A stretch of DNA of 64,000 nucleotides from Yoonia sp. F2084L (GCF_023015625.1 NZ_JALKAH010000005.1:372001-436000); one strand, 5' to 3'. Positions 37,852 to 46,765 are shown, numbered from the stretch's first letter. A program made the numbers and translations. Notes: generated by a model not told the origin, from the sequence alone.

Positions 37852-39897
37852 TCAGGCCAGCATCGACTGCATCACATCGGGTGAGGTTGTGCTTTCAGGG
37901 GCTGTCGCGGCGATGGTTTGATCGGCGGGACCTATCTCGGGGGTCATCATGTCATCAGCCAGAAACGCGACGGCTTCGGTCGCGAGCGCAGGCATATCGA
38001 CGCCCAGGGGATCAGCGTCTGTGTCGATAAGCTCGGCCTGATAAAGCAAGGCGTCGTCATAGACCTCACCGTTCACGGCAATGGTTGAATCGACGCCGTA
38101 TTCGTTGATCGTCGCGATGTTGATGGTGGCATTGGAACCGGTGGTGACTGTCGCTGTCGCACCTGTCGCCGCTTCAAGATTATCGAGTGCGAGGTGGACC
38201 TGATCACTATCGCCCAAGACGTTGGTCTGTTCGATCCAGTTGACCGTTGTCAGATCACCTTCGATGTAGAGCACGCGCAGAATTTCGGTGCCCTCGAACA
38301 CGCTGTCATGGGCTACGCTTTCATCAATTGTCAGCGCGCCATTTGCAAGCTCAGCACTTGCTGCGGCAAAGTTGTCTTGCATGCCGCCGTAAGTGTCGAC
38401 GCCCACGCCGTTCATCACAGCGCCGTTGAACAGCAGATTGTCGCTACCACTAAAGCCAGCAGGCAGATCGCCGCTATAGGTCACGGTGTCATTGTCGATC
38501 ATGATGTTGATCTGGTTGATCCAATTGACGGAAATCATGCTGCCACCAATCATGATCAGGTCATATCCAAAACCCAGTTCAGATAAGTCAGTCAGGTTGA
38601 TGACCGAATTTTCGCCTGTGCTGATGTACACGTTGGTGCTGTCAAATCTGACCTCGGCGCGGTCGTCATCGGTCACAAAGCTGTACTGGATGACCTGATT
38701 GACGGCGATCAGATCGCCCTCAATCCGGGTGACCGCCCAATTGGATGGCAACCCAAGATCGGCGGGGGTATCTGGGGCATCCTCACCCCCTTCGGGCACT
38801 GGAGTGGTGGCAGTCGCCGAAAGAGTTGCGGCGTTCATTGCGGTCGAAGCGACGCATTCTCCAAAAGTCCCATAGTCATAATCCACAAGGACGTTAATCT
38901 GCGAGATCACACTGAGGTTCACGACATCGCCCATGACCGAAATTACCGGCGCATCAAGCCAGGCGCTGTTGATGACCACTTCATTGACCAAGATGTTGGC
39001 GCCTGTCACGACAGCGTGGCCGTCTTCGATATCAACTGGGCTGGTATCGCTGTAACCGGGTGCCAGCCCCTCGAACGGGTCGGGCCAATCATCGTTGCTG
39101 GCCACATCCGCATCAGGCTCTGCATCCGCATCCAACGTGGTTTCAACTTCATCATCATCGTCTGCGCGGAATGCCGGCCATAGGTCATCAAGCGTTGGAA
39201 TGATTTCGCTAACCTGTCCGTTGATGTGCTGACCAAACGCGTCAGCACCATGCAGCATCGCGGCGGCCACACCCGTCAGGGTCGTGACCTCAGCAGATGA
39301 AATCTGGTCGTGCAACGCGATCGCGTCCAGTGTCGCGTTTTCACCAGGGACGACCATTTCCGCGCTCAAAGGAGCGGCGATGGCTAAGGCGATGGTCTGG
39401 TATTGCTGTAACTGAGCAAGGAACTCTGCGGGGTCGGTGAATTCAGTATCACCTGTGCCAAGCAGCAGTACATCGTTGTCGTTGAGGAATGCATATTGGA
39501 CCGTGATAACAACAACGCTTGCAGGCGGCTCGATCATGATGGTGGCTTGACCAAACCCCGACACGCTTGCCTGTTGTGACAAGGTGTCTGTGGGTGCCGC
39601 GACAACTGGCGCAAGCTTGGTGAGTGGGAGATACGTACCGGAGTGGAGTGGGCTATTAATGAAATTGGCCACTTCAACAGCGACCTCTTCTGTGTCGATC
39701 AGATCGACAGTGAAACCTTCGAGTGAGTACTTTGCTTTGAACGAGACACCCATTGTCTCAATCGGGTCATTTTCCGGATCGGCAGCGGCCAAGGACTTAA
39801 ACTTGTCGTAGACCTCGCGCATCCGTTCTTCTTCTAGAGTGGTATGAAATATACCAATCATATGAGCGACAACCTCGGTCACTTTATCCATAAACAT
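37852..39897 (-). CDS. Large acidic repeat protein of the type I secretion locus
   Basis: 681 aa from the ATG at 39897 (GAGG 5 nt upstream; the frame is open 39 codons more). I do not recognise a named domain. The N-terminal 100 residues look folded (MFMDKVTEVVAHMIGIFHTT). From about residue 300 on, several units of a shared pattern occur: GANILVNEVVINS, NLSVISQINVLVDYD, GGSMISVNWINQINIMIDND and GDLTTVNWIEQTNVLGDSD. Each looks like a short beta strand rich in Asn/Ile/Val. It is strongly acidic with no signal peptide, as expected of a type I substrate or secretion helper. It ends 7 bp before the ABC gene. Confidence 0.8.
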   Translation of the reverse strand: MFMDKVTEVVAHMIGIFHTTLEEERMREVYDKFKSLAAADPENDPIETMGVSFKAKYSLEGFTVDLIDTEEVAVEVANFINSPLHSGTYLPLTKLAPVVAAPTDTLSQQASVSGFGQATIMIEPPASVVVITVQYAFLNDNDVLLLGTGDTEFTDPAEFLAQLQQYQTIALAIAAPLSAEMVVPGENATLDAIALHDQISSAEVTTLTGVAAAMLHGADAFGQHINGQVSEIIPTLDDLWPAFRADDDDEVETTLDADAEPDADVASNDDWPDPFEGLAPGYSDTSPVDIEDGHAVVTGANILVNEVVINSAWLDAPVISVMGDVVNLSVISQINVLVDYDYGTFGECVASTAMNAATLSATATTPVPEGGEDAPDTPADLGLPSNWAVTRIEGDLIAVNQVIQYSFVTDDDRAEVRFDSTNVYISTGENSVINLTDLSELGFGYDLIMIGGSMISVNWINQINIMIDNDTVTYSGDLPAGFSGSDNLLFNGAVMNGVGVDTYGGMQDNFAAASAELANGALTIDESVAHDSVFEGTEILRVLYIEGDLTTVNWIEQTNVLGDSDQVHLALDNLEAATGATATVTTGSNATINIATINEYGVDSTIAVNGEVYDDALLYQAELIDTDADPLGVDMPALATEAVAFLADDMMTPEIGPADQTIAATAPESTTSPDVMQSMLA

Positions 39898-40002
39898 CGC
39901 AGCCTCGCCTTCGGTTAAAATAGGCACTTGTCTTGCGGTTACCGGTAAATCTGACGCGCAAAATGCGCAGACGCGTTCTAAAAATCTAAAATCAATTTTG
40001 CG

Positions 40003-40032
40003 GCCTGAGCCCAAAGTGATCCGGGCTCAGGC
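40003..40032 (-). promoter_or_regulatory. Intra-operon stem-loop between the two candidate exported proteins
   Basis: GCCTGAGCCC (40003-40012) and GGGCTCAGGC (40023-40032) form a perfect 10-bp stem with a 10-nt loop, 17 nt after the stop of the Gly-rich gene. No strong U-run follows on the minus strand, so it may be a partial terminator or an mRNA-stabilising structure that raises expression of the Gly-rich gene relative to the secretion genes. Confidence 0.65.
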
Positions 40033-40048
40033 GTTGTTTTCCTAGCGC

Positions 40049-41755
40049 TTATGCGCCGTCGGCATCGTCGCCGATGTAGCTAGAGCTGAATGAGCCGCCA
40101 ACGACTGTCATATCGACAGTATTGCCCAGCACGTTGGCGCCCTGAACGATGGTCTGGTTGAACGCAGATGTATCAATCTGCGATGCGGCTGAAGCGAAGG
40201 ATTCACCGGTGACATAGCCGTCGTCACCATTGTTGGATCCCCACATGCCAGCGTTGCCACCGGCACCACCACCGCCAGCGAAGGCGTCGCCGCCTGCGCC
40301 ACCTGTGCCGCCACCTGCTGTCACGCCGCCGACCATGGCTTGCCCACCAAAGGCATCACCAGTATCGCCGCCCCAGGCCTGACCGCCGTAACCGTCACCG
40401 CCAGCACCGCCAGTTGCGTCATTGTTGCCGCCGTATCCAGCGGAGTCGTTGGTCGCGTCTGAGGTTGCGTCTGCTTGACCGCCTGCGCCGCCTGTTGCGT
40501 CGCCGGCAGCGGCCATTCCCAGACCCATGCCAGTTGCACCAGACATCGCACCGGCATCGCCCGCATCACCGCTTTCACCGTAACCCGCGCCCAAGCCGTT
40601 GGCGTTCGCATCAGCATCCGACATACCAGTAGAGCCGTTATTGGCACCGGCAAGTCCAAGACCTACCAGACCAAGCCCGACGCCAATTGCGCCAGCATCG
40701 CCGTCATTGCTGCTGTCGGCACCTGCACCTGCTGCTGCAAGTCCTGCACCAATGCCGCCAGCATCACCGGAATCGCCGCCTTCGGCATTCGCACCGGACA
40801 GTGCTGTTCCGGCACCCAGGCCAGCCGCGATCGAAGCAGCGTCGCCGCCGTCACCACCGGTTGCACCCGCACCAGACGTCGCACCACCAAGGCCAACACC
40901 AAGTCCGACCGCAGTGGCACCAGCACCGTTGCCGCCGGTTCCACCGCCAGCATTGGCGTTGCCGCCAGGACCGCTTGTGCCACCGTCTGCACCGGCATGA
41001 CCACCGACGCCAAGACCACCAAGGGCCGCGCCGCCATCAGCATATGCTGAACCGTCGCCATCACCGCCAGCTGCCCCAGCGGAGATACCGTCATCGGCCT
41101 CTGCGTGGCCACCGGTTGAGGTGTTGGTCTGGTTCAGCGATCCGCTGTTGGACACATTTTCCAGTGTGTCATTGTCGACCAGATTGTTGGACTGCGCATT
41201 GACAGTGGCCGAGTCGTTACCCGCACCGTTGAGGGCATCATTGAGGATATCCTCAAGGTTTACCTCATTGCCGGGGTCATAGCTTAGGTCTCCGTTGGCC
41301 ATGATGATGTCACCGGTCGTTGAACCATCCAGATCGATGTCAGCAAAGTCATCATCGGTTGGCACCCAGCCTTCCATGTCGATACCGACATTCACATCAA
41401 CATCCGTGTGGGATGAGTTGTGGTTGGCATTGGCGTTGAGGTTTCCGTTCAGGTTCCCATTGCCGTTGGAGTTGGCACTGGCATTCGCGTTGGCATTTCC
41501 GTTGTGGTTGCCGTTGCCATTACCATTGAGGTTGCCGTTTCCGTTCAGGTTGCCATTGCCATTGCCGTTCCCGTTGTGATTTCCGTTGTCGTTATCGTTG
41601 TCACTTTCGGAAGACTGGTGCTGGCCCTGACCTTGGGCTTGTAGCTGGGCCTGAAGTTCGGCCTGCGCCTGTAGCTGCTCCTGGTCCTGCTCCTGGTCTT
41701 GGCTCTGGTGGCCGTGGTCGCCCCAGGGGAAGATGAAATTGTTCTTGTTAGACAT
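40049..41755 (-). CDS. Low-complexity Gly/Asn/Gln-rich protein, probable type I secreted surface protein
   Basis: 568 aa. Order: short start (MSNKNNFIFPWGDHG), a Gln/Glu-rich block (about 18-50), Asn/Gly dipeptide repeats (about 53-115), an acidic stretch (120-190), then about 300 residues dominated by Gly/Ala/Asp. The C-terminus is different (SFASAASQIDTSAFNQ, then TIVQGANVLGNTVDMTVVGG). No signal peptide is present. GGAG lies 8 nt before the ATG. It is first in the operon with the type I exporter. The composition fits a fibrous or amyloid-like adhesin or matrix protein, an inference. The ANVLGNT segment resembles NVLGDSD units of the neighbouring protein. Confidence 0.85.
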   Translation of the reverse strand: MSNKNNFIFPWGDHGHQSQDQEQDQEQLQAQAELQAQLQAQGQGQHQSSESDNDNDNGNHNGNGNGNGNLNGNGNLNGNGNGNHNGNANANASANSNGNGNLNGNLNANANHNSSHTDVDVNVGIDMEGWVPTDDDFADIDLDGSTTGDIIMANGDLSYDPGNEVNLEDILNDALNGAGNDSATVNAQSNNLVDNDTLENVSNSGSLNQTNTSTGGHAEADDGISAGAAGGDGDGSAYADGGAALGGLGVGGHAGADGGTSGPGGNANAGGGTGGNGAGATAVGLGVGLGGATSGAGATGGDGGDAASIAAGLGAGTALSGANAEGGDSGDAGGIGAGLAAAGAGADSSNDGDAGAIGVGLGLVGLGLAGANNGSTGMSDADANANGLGAGYGESGDAGDAGAMSGATGMGLGMAAAGDATGGAGGQADATSDATNDSAGYGGNNDATGGAGGDGYGGQAWGGDTGDAFGGQAMVGGVTAGGGTGGAGGDAFAGGGGAGGNAGMWGSNNGDDGYVTGESFASAASQIDTSAFNQTIVQGANVLGNTVDMTVVGGSFSSSYIGDDADGA

Positions 41756-42572
41756 TTGATTAACTCCGTAAATTACATCTACGGGATCGCCACTCTATCT
41801 CAGACGACCAACGTGTAGATGATGTTTTCGATTGAATTGGAATTGGGAACGCCGGACGATATCTCGATCCAAGGTTCACCTGTTTAGAGATTATGTGTTT
41901 CCGTTCGCAGTACCCCCTTTGTCCGTTGCCGAAGAGCAGGACCGCACTGGGATGATTCGGGCGAAAATGTCCGTTAGTGCGGGCCGGACCGACGCCAAAT
42001 CGGACGTCGGCCATCACGCTGAATTCGTGATACGACAAGCGTGCTCTGATACCTGCGCTGGGGAAAGCTGGACAAAGTGTCTATGTGAAACGGGGGTGCA
42101 ATGCGTTGATAATTCCGCAAAAAAGAGCGGTGTATAATCAAAAGGTCTATACGCTTTTCAGGATACAGTTAGTTACTTTGATAGGTGATTGATGCACTTT
42201 CGGAGACATTAAGGATTTCCATACTTTGCAAAGTGGCAGACAAAACTATAGAATAGTGATAGTTTGTTTGACGGTTAAAACTTGTGCAGGTGGCGATTTT
42301 CCATTTGGATTTAACCATGTTTAAGGCTCTGCGTGCAGCTTGGCAGGCAGCCAATACGTGCTTTTGACGGGCTATTTCGACCCGGTGAAGAAGGCACATG
42401 ACGATCACCTTAGGGTGTACTTGAGTATTATTGATGACTGGAAACGCGGGCTTGATTGTGCGCTGTTTGGCTTCTTTCGATAGACGCGTGCAAATGGGGT
42501 AACAGGTTCTATTTGCTCAGGCCGCAGATTGCGCGACGTGTGAGATTAGGAATTTTGGTGGGGTAAATTATT
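41756..42572. other. Long divergent intergenic region
   Basis: 817 bases between the secretion operon and the LuxR-type gene with no convincing gene. Short open frames exist on both strands but lack ribosome sites and coding character. It becomes AT-rich from about 42100. It should contain the operon promoter on the left side and the regulator promoter on the right. I found no clear operator, and a small RNA cannot be excluded. Confidence 0.5.
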
Positions 42573-43271
42573 TTGAAACATGCTGACAAGATCTTGGACG
42601 CGAGAACTGTCAACAGCGTATTTGTTGGTGACGCGCTAAGCTTTTCAAATACGGCGATGACACTCATTGAAGCTGAATTGCAGTGTATTTCGTCTATCCG
42701 CATATCGTCGCTAGGTGAACTGCTTTCCATAAAACACAGGCGTTCGGATGCTCTGCGAATGATCATTGTGGACGAGTTGATGTTGGAGGAATTCAAAAAG
42801 GCCTTTCCGCAATTGCGCGCAGCATTTCCAACAACCTGTATCGCACTGGCCTATCGACGACCGGAAATTGCACGCAAGCTATTGAACGAGCTGCAATTGA
42901 ACCCATCGTGGGGCAAAGTCGGCTTCCTGCCAATGAATACAAATCTTGATTGCTGGCTGTCCATTGTGCGTTTGCTGGCCTCTGGTGAGTGCCATGTGCC
43001 GGTGGAGCTTCTTGCGTATGCGCAGCCAGCCACTTTCGCGCAATCCGGCGGTGGAACACCCAAGGACGCCGATCATATCCATTTGACTGAGCGGGAACTC
43101 CAGGTTTTGGAGTCGGCCGCCGCCGGCAAGCAAAACAAAATCATAGCCGATGATCTGAAGCTGTCACAGCACACCGTGAAACTATACATGCACCGCATCA
43201 TCGCCAAGCTGGGCGTGAACAACCGTACCGAGGCTGCGAATTGGTTTCATAGCAGGAAGCTTGGTTTCTAG
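42573..43271 (+). CDS. LuxR-family transcriptional regulator
   Basis: 232 aa from a TTG at 42573 with GGGG 9 nt upstream; the next in-frame ATG is 28 codons on. The last 65 residues are a LuxR helix-turn-helix (LTERELQVLESAAAGKQNKI, then LKLSQHTVKLYMHRIIAKLG). The N-terminal part looks receiver-like in length but lacks the acidic pocket and phospho-Asp pattern, so it is probably not a classical phospho-regulator. It is divergent from the type I secretion operon and is the obvious candidate to control it, similar in outline to CsgD-type biofilm regulators. Confidence 0.85.
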   Translation: MKHADKILDARTVNSVFVGDALSFSNTAMTLIEAELQCISSIRISSLGELLSIKHRRSDALRMIIVDELMLEEFKKAFPQLRAAFPTTCIALAYRRPEIARKLLNELQLNPSWGKVGFLPMNTNLDCWLSIVRLLASGECHVPVELLAYAQPATFAQSGGGTPKDADHIHLTERELQVLESAAAGKQNKIIADDLKLSQHTVKLYMHRIIAKLGVNNRTEAANWFHSRKLGF

Positions 43272-43281
43272 GGTGGACCAG

Positions 43282-43782
43282 ATGACAAAACCGAGCAGCC
43301 CAACCGACTTTGACGCCTTCTTGCTGCTGATCGGTAAGCTCAATTATGCGTGGACGAATACCGAAAGCCTGCTGATCCACATCATCGCGGGATTGTCGGG
43401 CATGGACAAGGAAATCGCGACAGTCGTTTTCCTGACGCTTAATACCACGCGCGCGCGTATCGACATGGTTGAACGGCTTTCGAAACTCAGTCGCGTCAAG
43501 CCCAAAGAACGTCACCGGATCTTGGCGCTGACGGCGCGTATTCAGCGCCAATCGGCGCTGCGAAATCGCTATAACCACTGCATTTACGCCTTCGATAGCG
43601 CTGGGAATAAGCCGCGCTCGATTTTGATGCGCATAGCAGACCGAAAGGACAAATTGTTGATGGGTCAAGTCAACGACCTCGACGCAGGTGCTGCGAGGGC
43701 CGTTGAAGCCGCGATCAACGAGTTGAAGCTGATAAATCACGATATCTGGCAAACCGTAGGTGAATTCAACTACCCGACCTGA
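43282..43782 (+). CDS. Helical hypothetical protein with a HEPN-like RNxxxH motif
   Basis: 166 aa from the ATG at 43282 (AGGG 8 nt upstream), 10 nt after the LuxR gene. It is almost all helical. Residues 94-99 read RNRYNH, which fits the Rx4-6H (usually RNxxxH) consensus of HEPN domains, a family that includes RNases of toxin and defence systems. Surrounding helices (NYAWTNTESLLIHIIAGLSG; AARAVEAAINELKLINHDIW) are compatible. No antitoxin partner is seen. The motif is short and could be coincidence. Confidence 0.65.
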   Translation: MTKPSSPTDFDAFLLLIGKLNYAWTNTESLLIHIIAGLSGMDKEIATVVFLTLNTTRARIDMVERLSKLSRVKPKERHRILALTARIQRQSALRNRYNHCIYAFDSAGNKPRSILMRIADRKDKLLMGQVNDLDAGAARAVEAAINELKLINHDIWQTVGEFNYPT

Positions 43783-43934
43783 TCGGTTTTATCCGTGTGG
43801 TCACAAGTGCTGGATGAGGTGATTGAAAGGTCTCTCAGGCTGTCTTGGTTTATTTGAACTTGTCCGTCGTCAGGGTTTTTCGGAGATCTGAGGCTGTATC
43901 GTAGCGGAGGCTCTGGTTCGGTTTCTGTTTGAGT

Positions 43935-44736
43935 TTATGCGGCCGCGGCTTGGTGCTGCAACCGGCGTTTTCTGAGTGTCTGTTTCTTGATCTCCTCTCG
44001 CTTTTTTCAGGATCTTTGCGCCACGGCCCTGATAGACGTCGGCGGGTGTCAGGTTGTCCAAGCTCTCGTGGTAACGACGGTTGTTATAGTGATCGACAAA
44101 GGCGCCGATTTGGCATTCCAGATCGCCGGGTAGGTAATAGTTTTCCAAGAGAACCCGGTTCTTCATGGTCTGATGCCGCCTTTCGATCTTGCCCTGGGTT
44201 TGGGGGTGATGTGGCGCACCACGAAGGTGATCCAAGCCTTTGCCCTCAAGATAGTCGGCGAGATCAGCCGCCACATAGGACGAGCCGTTGTCGCTGAGAA
44301 GCTTGGGCTTTTGCACCACCGTTGCCCGATTGCACCCAGACGCGTCCAGCGCCAGGTCCAGCGTGTCGGTTACATCTACGGCCTTCATTGTTGTGCAGAG
44401 CTTCCAGGCGATGATGTAGCGGCTGTAGTCGTCGAGGATCGTGGACAGATAGAACCACCCCCAGCCGATGACCTTGAGATAGGTGAAGTCGGTCTGCCAC
44501 AGCTCGTTCGGTCTGGTTGTCTTGTCGCGGAACTCATCGGCCGCCCAGATCACCACATGGGCTGGTGCCGTGATCAGGTCTTCGGCTTTGAGAAAGCGAT
44601 ACGCTGAAGATTCCGAGATAAAATACCGCTTCTCGTCGGTGTATTTGACCGCCAGTTCGCGCGGCGTCAGATCTTCGTGGTCCAGCGCGAACTCGACAAA
44701 GGCTTCACGGACATCATCCGGGATACGGTAAAGTGG
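43935..44736 (-). pseudogene. IS3-family transposase remnant, truncated and frameshifted
   Basis: The frame encodes most of an IS3-family OrfB integrase core: RELAVKYTDEKRYFISESSAY, QTDFTYLKVIGWGWFYLST (first Asp), LLSDNGSSYV (second Asp) and GKIERRHQTMKNR (Glu). It has no start: the frame is closed by a TGA just above 44736. Near 44001-44006 an extra base in the A-run shifts the frame. Removing it restores REEIKKQTLRKRRLQHQ and a stop at 43935, the normal family end. It lies directly behind the sigma-54 activator gene. Confidence 0.85.
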
Positions 44737-44793
44737 TCATTCGACTTTGGGCTAAGTAGGCCTCGGCGCATTTGCTGGCCCTTCAATTTCGGC

Positions 44794-46638
44794 CTAGGAG
44801 AATTGGTCCATCTGGATGCCAAGCGACTTGGCTTTTGAATAGGCGGTCGTTGGGGCAAGCCCGAGGATCGCTGCCGCGCCGGATTTTCCGGAAATCTTGC
44901 CCTTCGCGCGGCGCAGGGCGGCTTCGAAGTTCTTGATTTCCAGTTGACGGAGTTCTTTCTGGGTCAGGACGCGGTTCGTTTCTGTCGGCGTATCGGCCTG
45001 CTCGCTTTGGAGGTCGAATTGCAACCTGCCGCCTTGCGCAAGGATCGCCGTGCGTTCGATCACATTTTCCAATTCCCGCACGTTTCCGGGCCAATCATAC
45101 GATTGCAGGGTTTCCATATTCGCTTTGGTCAGGGTCATCTTGGGCAGGCGCAGACGCCCCGTGGTCCGATCAAGGAAATGCCGCGCAAGGTAGGGGATGT
45201 CTTGGGGACGGTTCCGGAGGGGTTCGCTCATGATTGGAAGCACGTTCAAGGCAAAATAGAGGTCCTGTCGGAACCGCCCCGCCCGCACTTCGGCTAGCAG
45301 ATCAAAGTTTGTGGTAGCGATGACCTTAGCGGCCACTGGAATATCTACACTGTCGCCCAGACGTCGGAAATGACCGGTTTGCAGGACGTCATGCAGGCTG
45401 GCCTGCACTTTAGCCGGCAGGGCTGCAACCTCGTCCAGATGCAGAGTGCCGTTGTGGGCCATCAGCAGTTTGCCGGTCACATCCCGCGCTGCCCCCGCAA
45501 AGGCGCCACGGCGATAACCAAACAGCTCGGCCTCCAGATCGGTGGCCTTTTTCTGATCGCAGTTGATGCGCACAAGAGGACGGTGATGCCGGTCGCTTGC
45601 TTCATGGATCGCAGAGGCCGTCATGCTTTTACCCGACCCCGACGGGCCAGAGATCAGCACATGGGCACCGCTTCGCGCGGCGAGATCGATCTGGGCGTTT
45701 AGCGATTTGATTGCGGGTGAGACACCGACCACGCCGGTGTGGGACCGAGCCGAACGAATTTCGGTGAGAAGGTATTCGTTTTCCTGTTGCAGCTTCACCT
45801 TCAGGTCTTCGACCTGCGCCAAAGCAACGCGCAGCTTGCGTTCATTTTCCTTGCGTTCGGTCACGTCGCGAAAGATCACTACCGCTCCGGCCAGAACTTT
45901 GTGGTCGTAAATCGGGGTTGAGACATATTCCACGAGGATCGGCTTGCCGTCCTTGCGCCAGAACACGTCATCGTCCACGCGCATGGTCTGGTCGCGGCGG
46001 AACGACTTGTAGATCGGGCATTCATGGGCCGGGAAGTGGTCACCACTCAGATGTTTGTGGTGGATGATCGAATGCAGTTCGCGCCCGATAAGGTCATCCG
46101 AGGACCAGCCCAACATTTCCTGCGCCGCGCGGTTCACGAACGTGGCCTGTCCTTTGGCGTTGATGCCGTAGATGCCTTCGCCTGCTGCCTCAAGGATCAG
46201 ATGGTTCTGGGCTTCGACCTCCTGAAAGAAGCCATAAATGTTTTGCCATTGGGACAGGCCCGCGTTTTGGTGCGCCTCCCGTTCAGCCTGCTGGTTGCGA
46301 CGGTCGTGCTCGTCGAGGTCGAGGAAGCTGAGCAGCACCAAGCCCGACTTGAGTTGCGCCCCGTAGGTCTGAAGCCGCAAAGCAACGCCCTTCGCGCCGG
46401 TCAGCGAGAGGCTGCGATCCACGTAAGTCCCGAAATGTGCAACCGCATCGAAAAACACCGCAGCGGCGGCGAAGTCATTTTCCATCTGGCTGGACAGGGG
46501 CGCCGACAGCGTAGCCTCCCCCAGCAAGGCACGCCCTGGGTCATTGGCCGCGACGACCCTGTCGGCACGGGTGTCGACTATGATCGTTGGCATCGGGTGA
46601 TGGGAAATCAGATGTGCGGAATCGGTTTCGTCAAGCAT
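44794..46638 (-). CDS. PAS-containing sigma-54-dependent Fis-family activator
   Basis: 614 aa. Two PAS-like regions (about 10-110 and 145-262), a coiled linker (262-296), an AAA+ domain and a Fis-type helix-turn-helix (about 570-610). The AAA+ motifs deviate from the usual. Walker A is GPSGSGKS (331-338), the sigma-54-contacting GAFTGA loop reads GAFAGA (378-383), and Walker B is LHLDEV (399-404). It is divergent from the cyanate operon across a region holding two palindromes and a -24/-12-like site, so it probably activates that operon in response to a ligand or redox signal sensed by PAS. Confidence 0.9.
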   Translation of the reverse strand: MLDETDSAHLISHHPMPTIIVDTRADRVVAANDPGRALLGEATLSAPLSSQMENDFAAAAVFFDAVAHFGTYVDRSLSLTGAKGVALRLQTYGAQLKSGLVLLSFLDLDEHDRRNQQAEREAHQNAGLSQWQNIYGFFQEVEAQNHLILEAAGEGIYGINAKGQATFVNRAAQEMLGWSSDDLIGRELHSIIHHKHLSGDHFPAHECPIYKSFRRDQTMRVDDDVFWRKDGKPILVEYVSTPIYDHKVLAGAVVIFRDVTERKENERKLRVALAQVEDLKVKLQQENEYLLTEIRSARSHTGVVGVSPAIKSLNAQIDLAARSGAHVLISGPSGSGKSMTASAIHEASDRHHRPLVRINCDQKKATDLEAELFGYRRGAFAGAARDVTGKLLMAHNGTLHLDEVAALPAKVQASLHDVLQTGHFRRLGDSVDIPVAAKVIATTNFDLLAEVRAGRFRQDLYFALNVLPIMSEPLRNRPQDIPYLARHFLDRTTGRLRLPKMTLTKANMETLQSYDWPGNVRELENVIERTAILAQGGRLQFDLQSEQADTPTETNRVLTQKELRQLEIKNFEAALRRAKGKISGKSGAAAILGLAPTTAYSKAKSLGIQMDQFS

Positions 46639-46674
46639 AGGGCAGATGATGGGGTGCCGAAGGGCCTTAACAAA

Positions 46675-46690
46675 TTACGAAATTTCGTAA
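46675..46690. promoter_or_regulatory. Perfect 16-bp palindrome, probable activator site 1
   Basis: TTACGAAATTTCGTAA is identical to its own reverse complement. It lies 37 nt upstream of the activator gene start and 76 bp upstream of the GG of the sigma-54-like promoter, a normal distance for an enhancer-type site. A second, imperfect copy follows with centres 17 bp apart. Confidence 0.7.
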
Positions 46691-46691
46691 C

Positions 46692-46707
46692 TTACGAAAA
46701 TTCGTCA
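46692..46707. promoter_or_regulatory. Imperfect palindrome, probable activator site 2
   Basis: TTACGAAAATTCGTCA shares TTACGAAA and TTCGT with site 1 and is nearly self-complementary. The tandem arrangement suggests cooperative binding of dimers of the divergent Fis-type activator. Confidence 0.62.
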
Positions 46708-46765
46708 CGTCCGCCCAGAAATTAATCAATAAATTCAACCCCAACCCACTTTGAAGGCACCTGGC

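Noticed and set aside
40475-41202. Ser/Thr/Cys- and His/Arg-rich open frames opposite the Gly-rich gene
   Set aside because: Repetitive codons of the Gly/Ala/Asp-rich gene generate long antisense frames; ribosome sites are absent.
41380-41600. Possible CRISPR-like short repeats
   Set aside because: The periodic signal is a degenerate 6-base pattern encoding Asn-Gly inside a reading frame, with no constant repeats or spacers.
41295-41644. Plus-strand frames that look like transmembrane Leu/Pro/Phe repeats
   Set aside because: They are the complement of the Asn-Gly dipeptide repeats (AAC/GGC codons) and not a real membrane gene.
41760-42408. Three short frames (79-101 codons) in the intergenic region
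   Set aside because: No ribosome site, no hydrophobic or conserved pattern; kept as non-coding.
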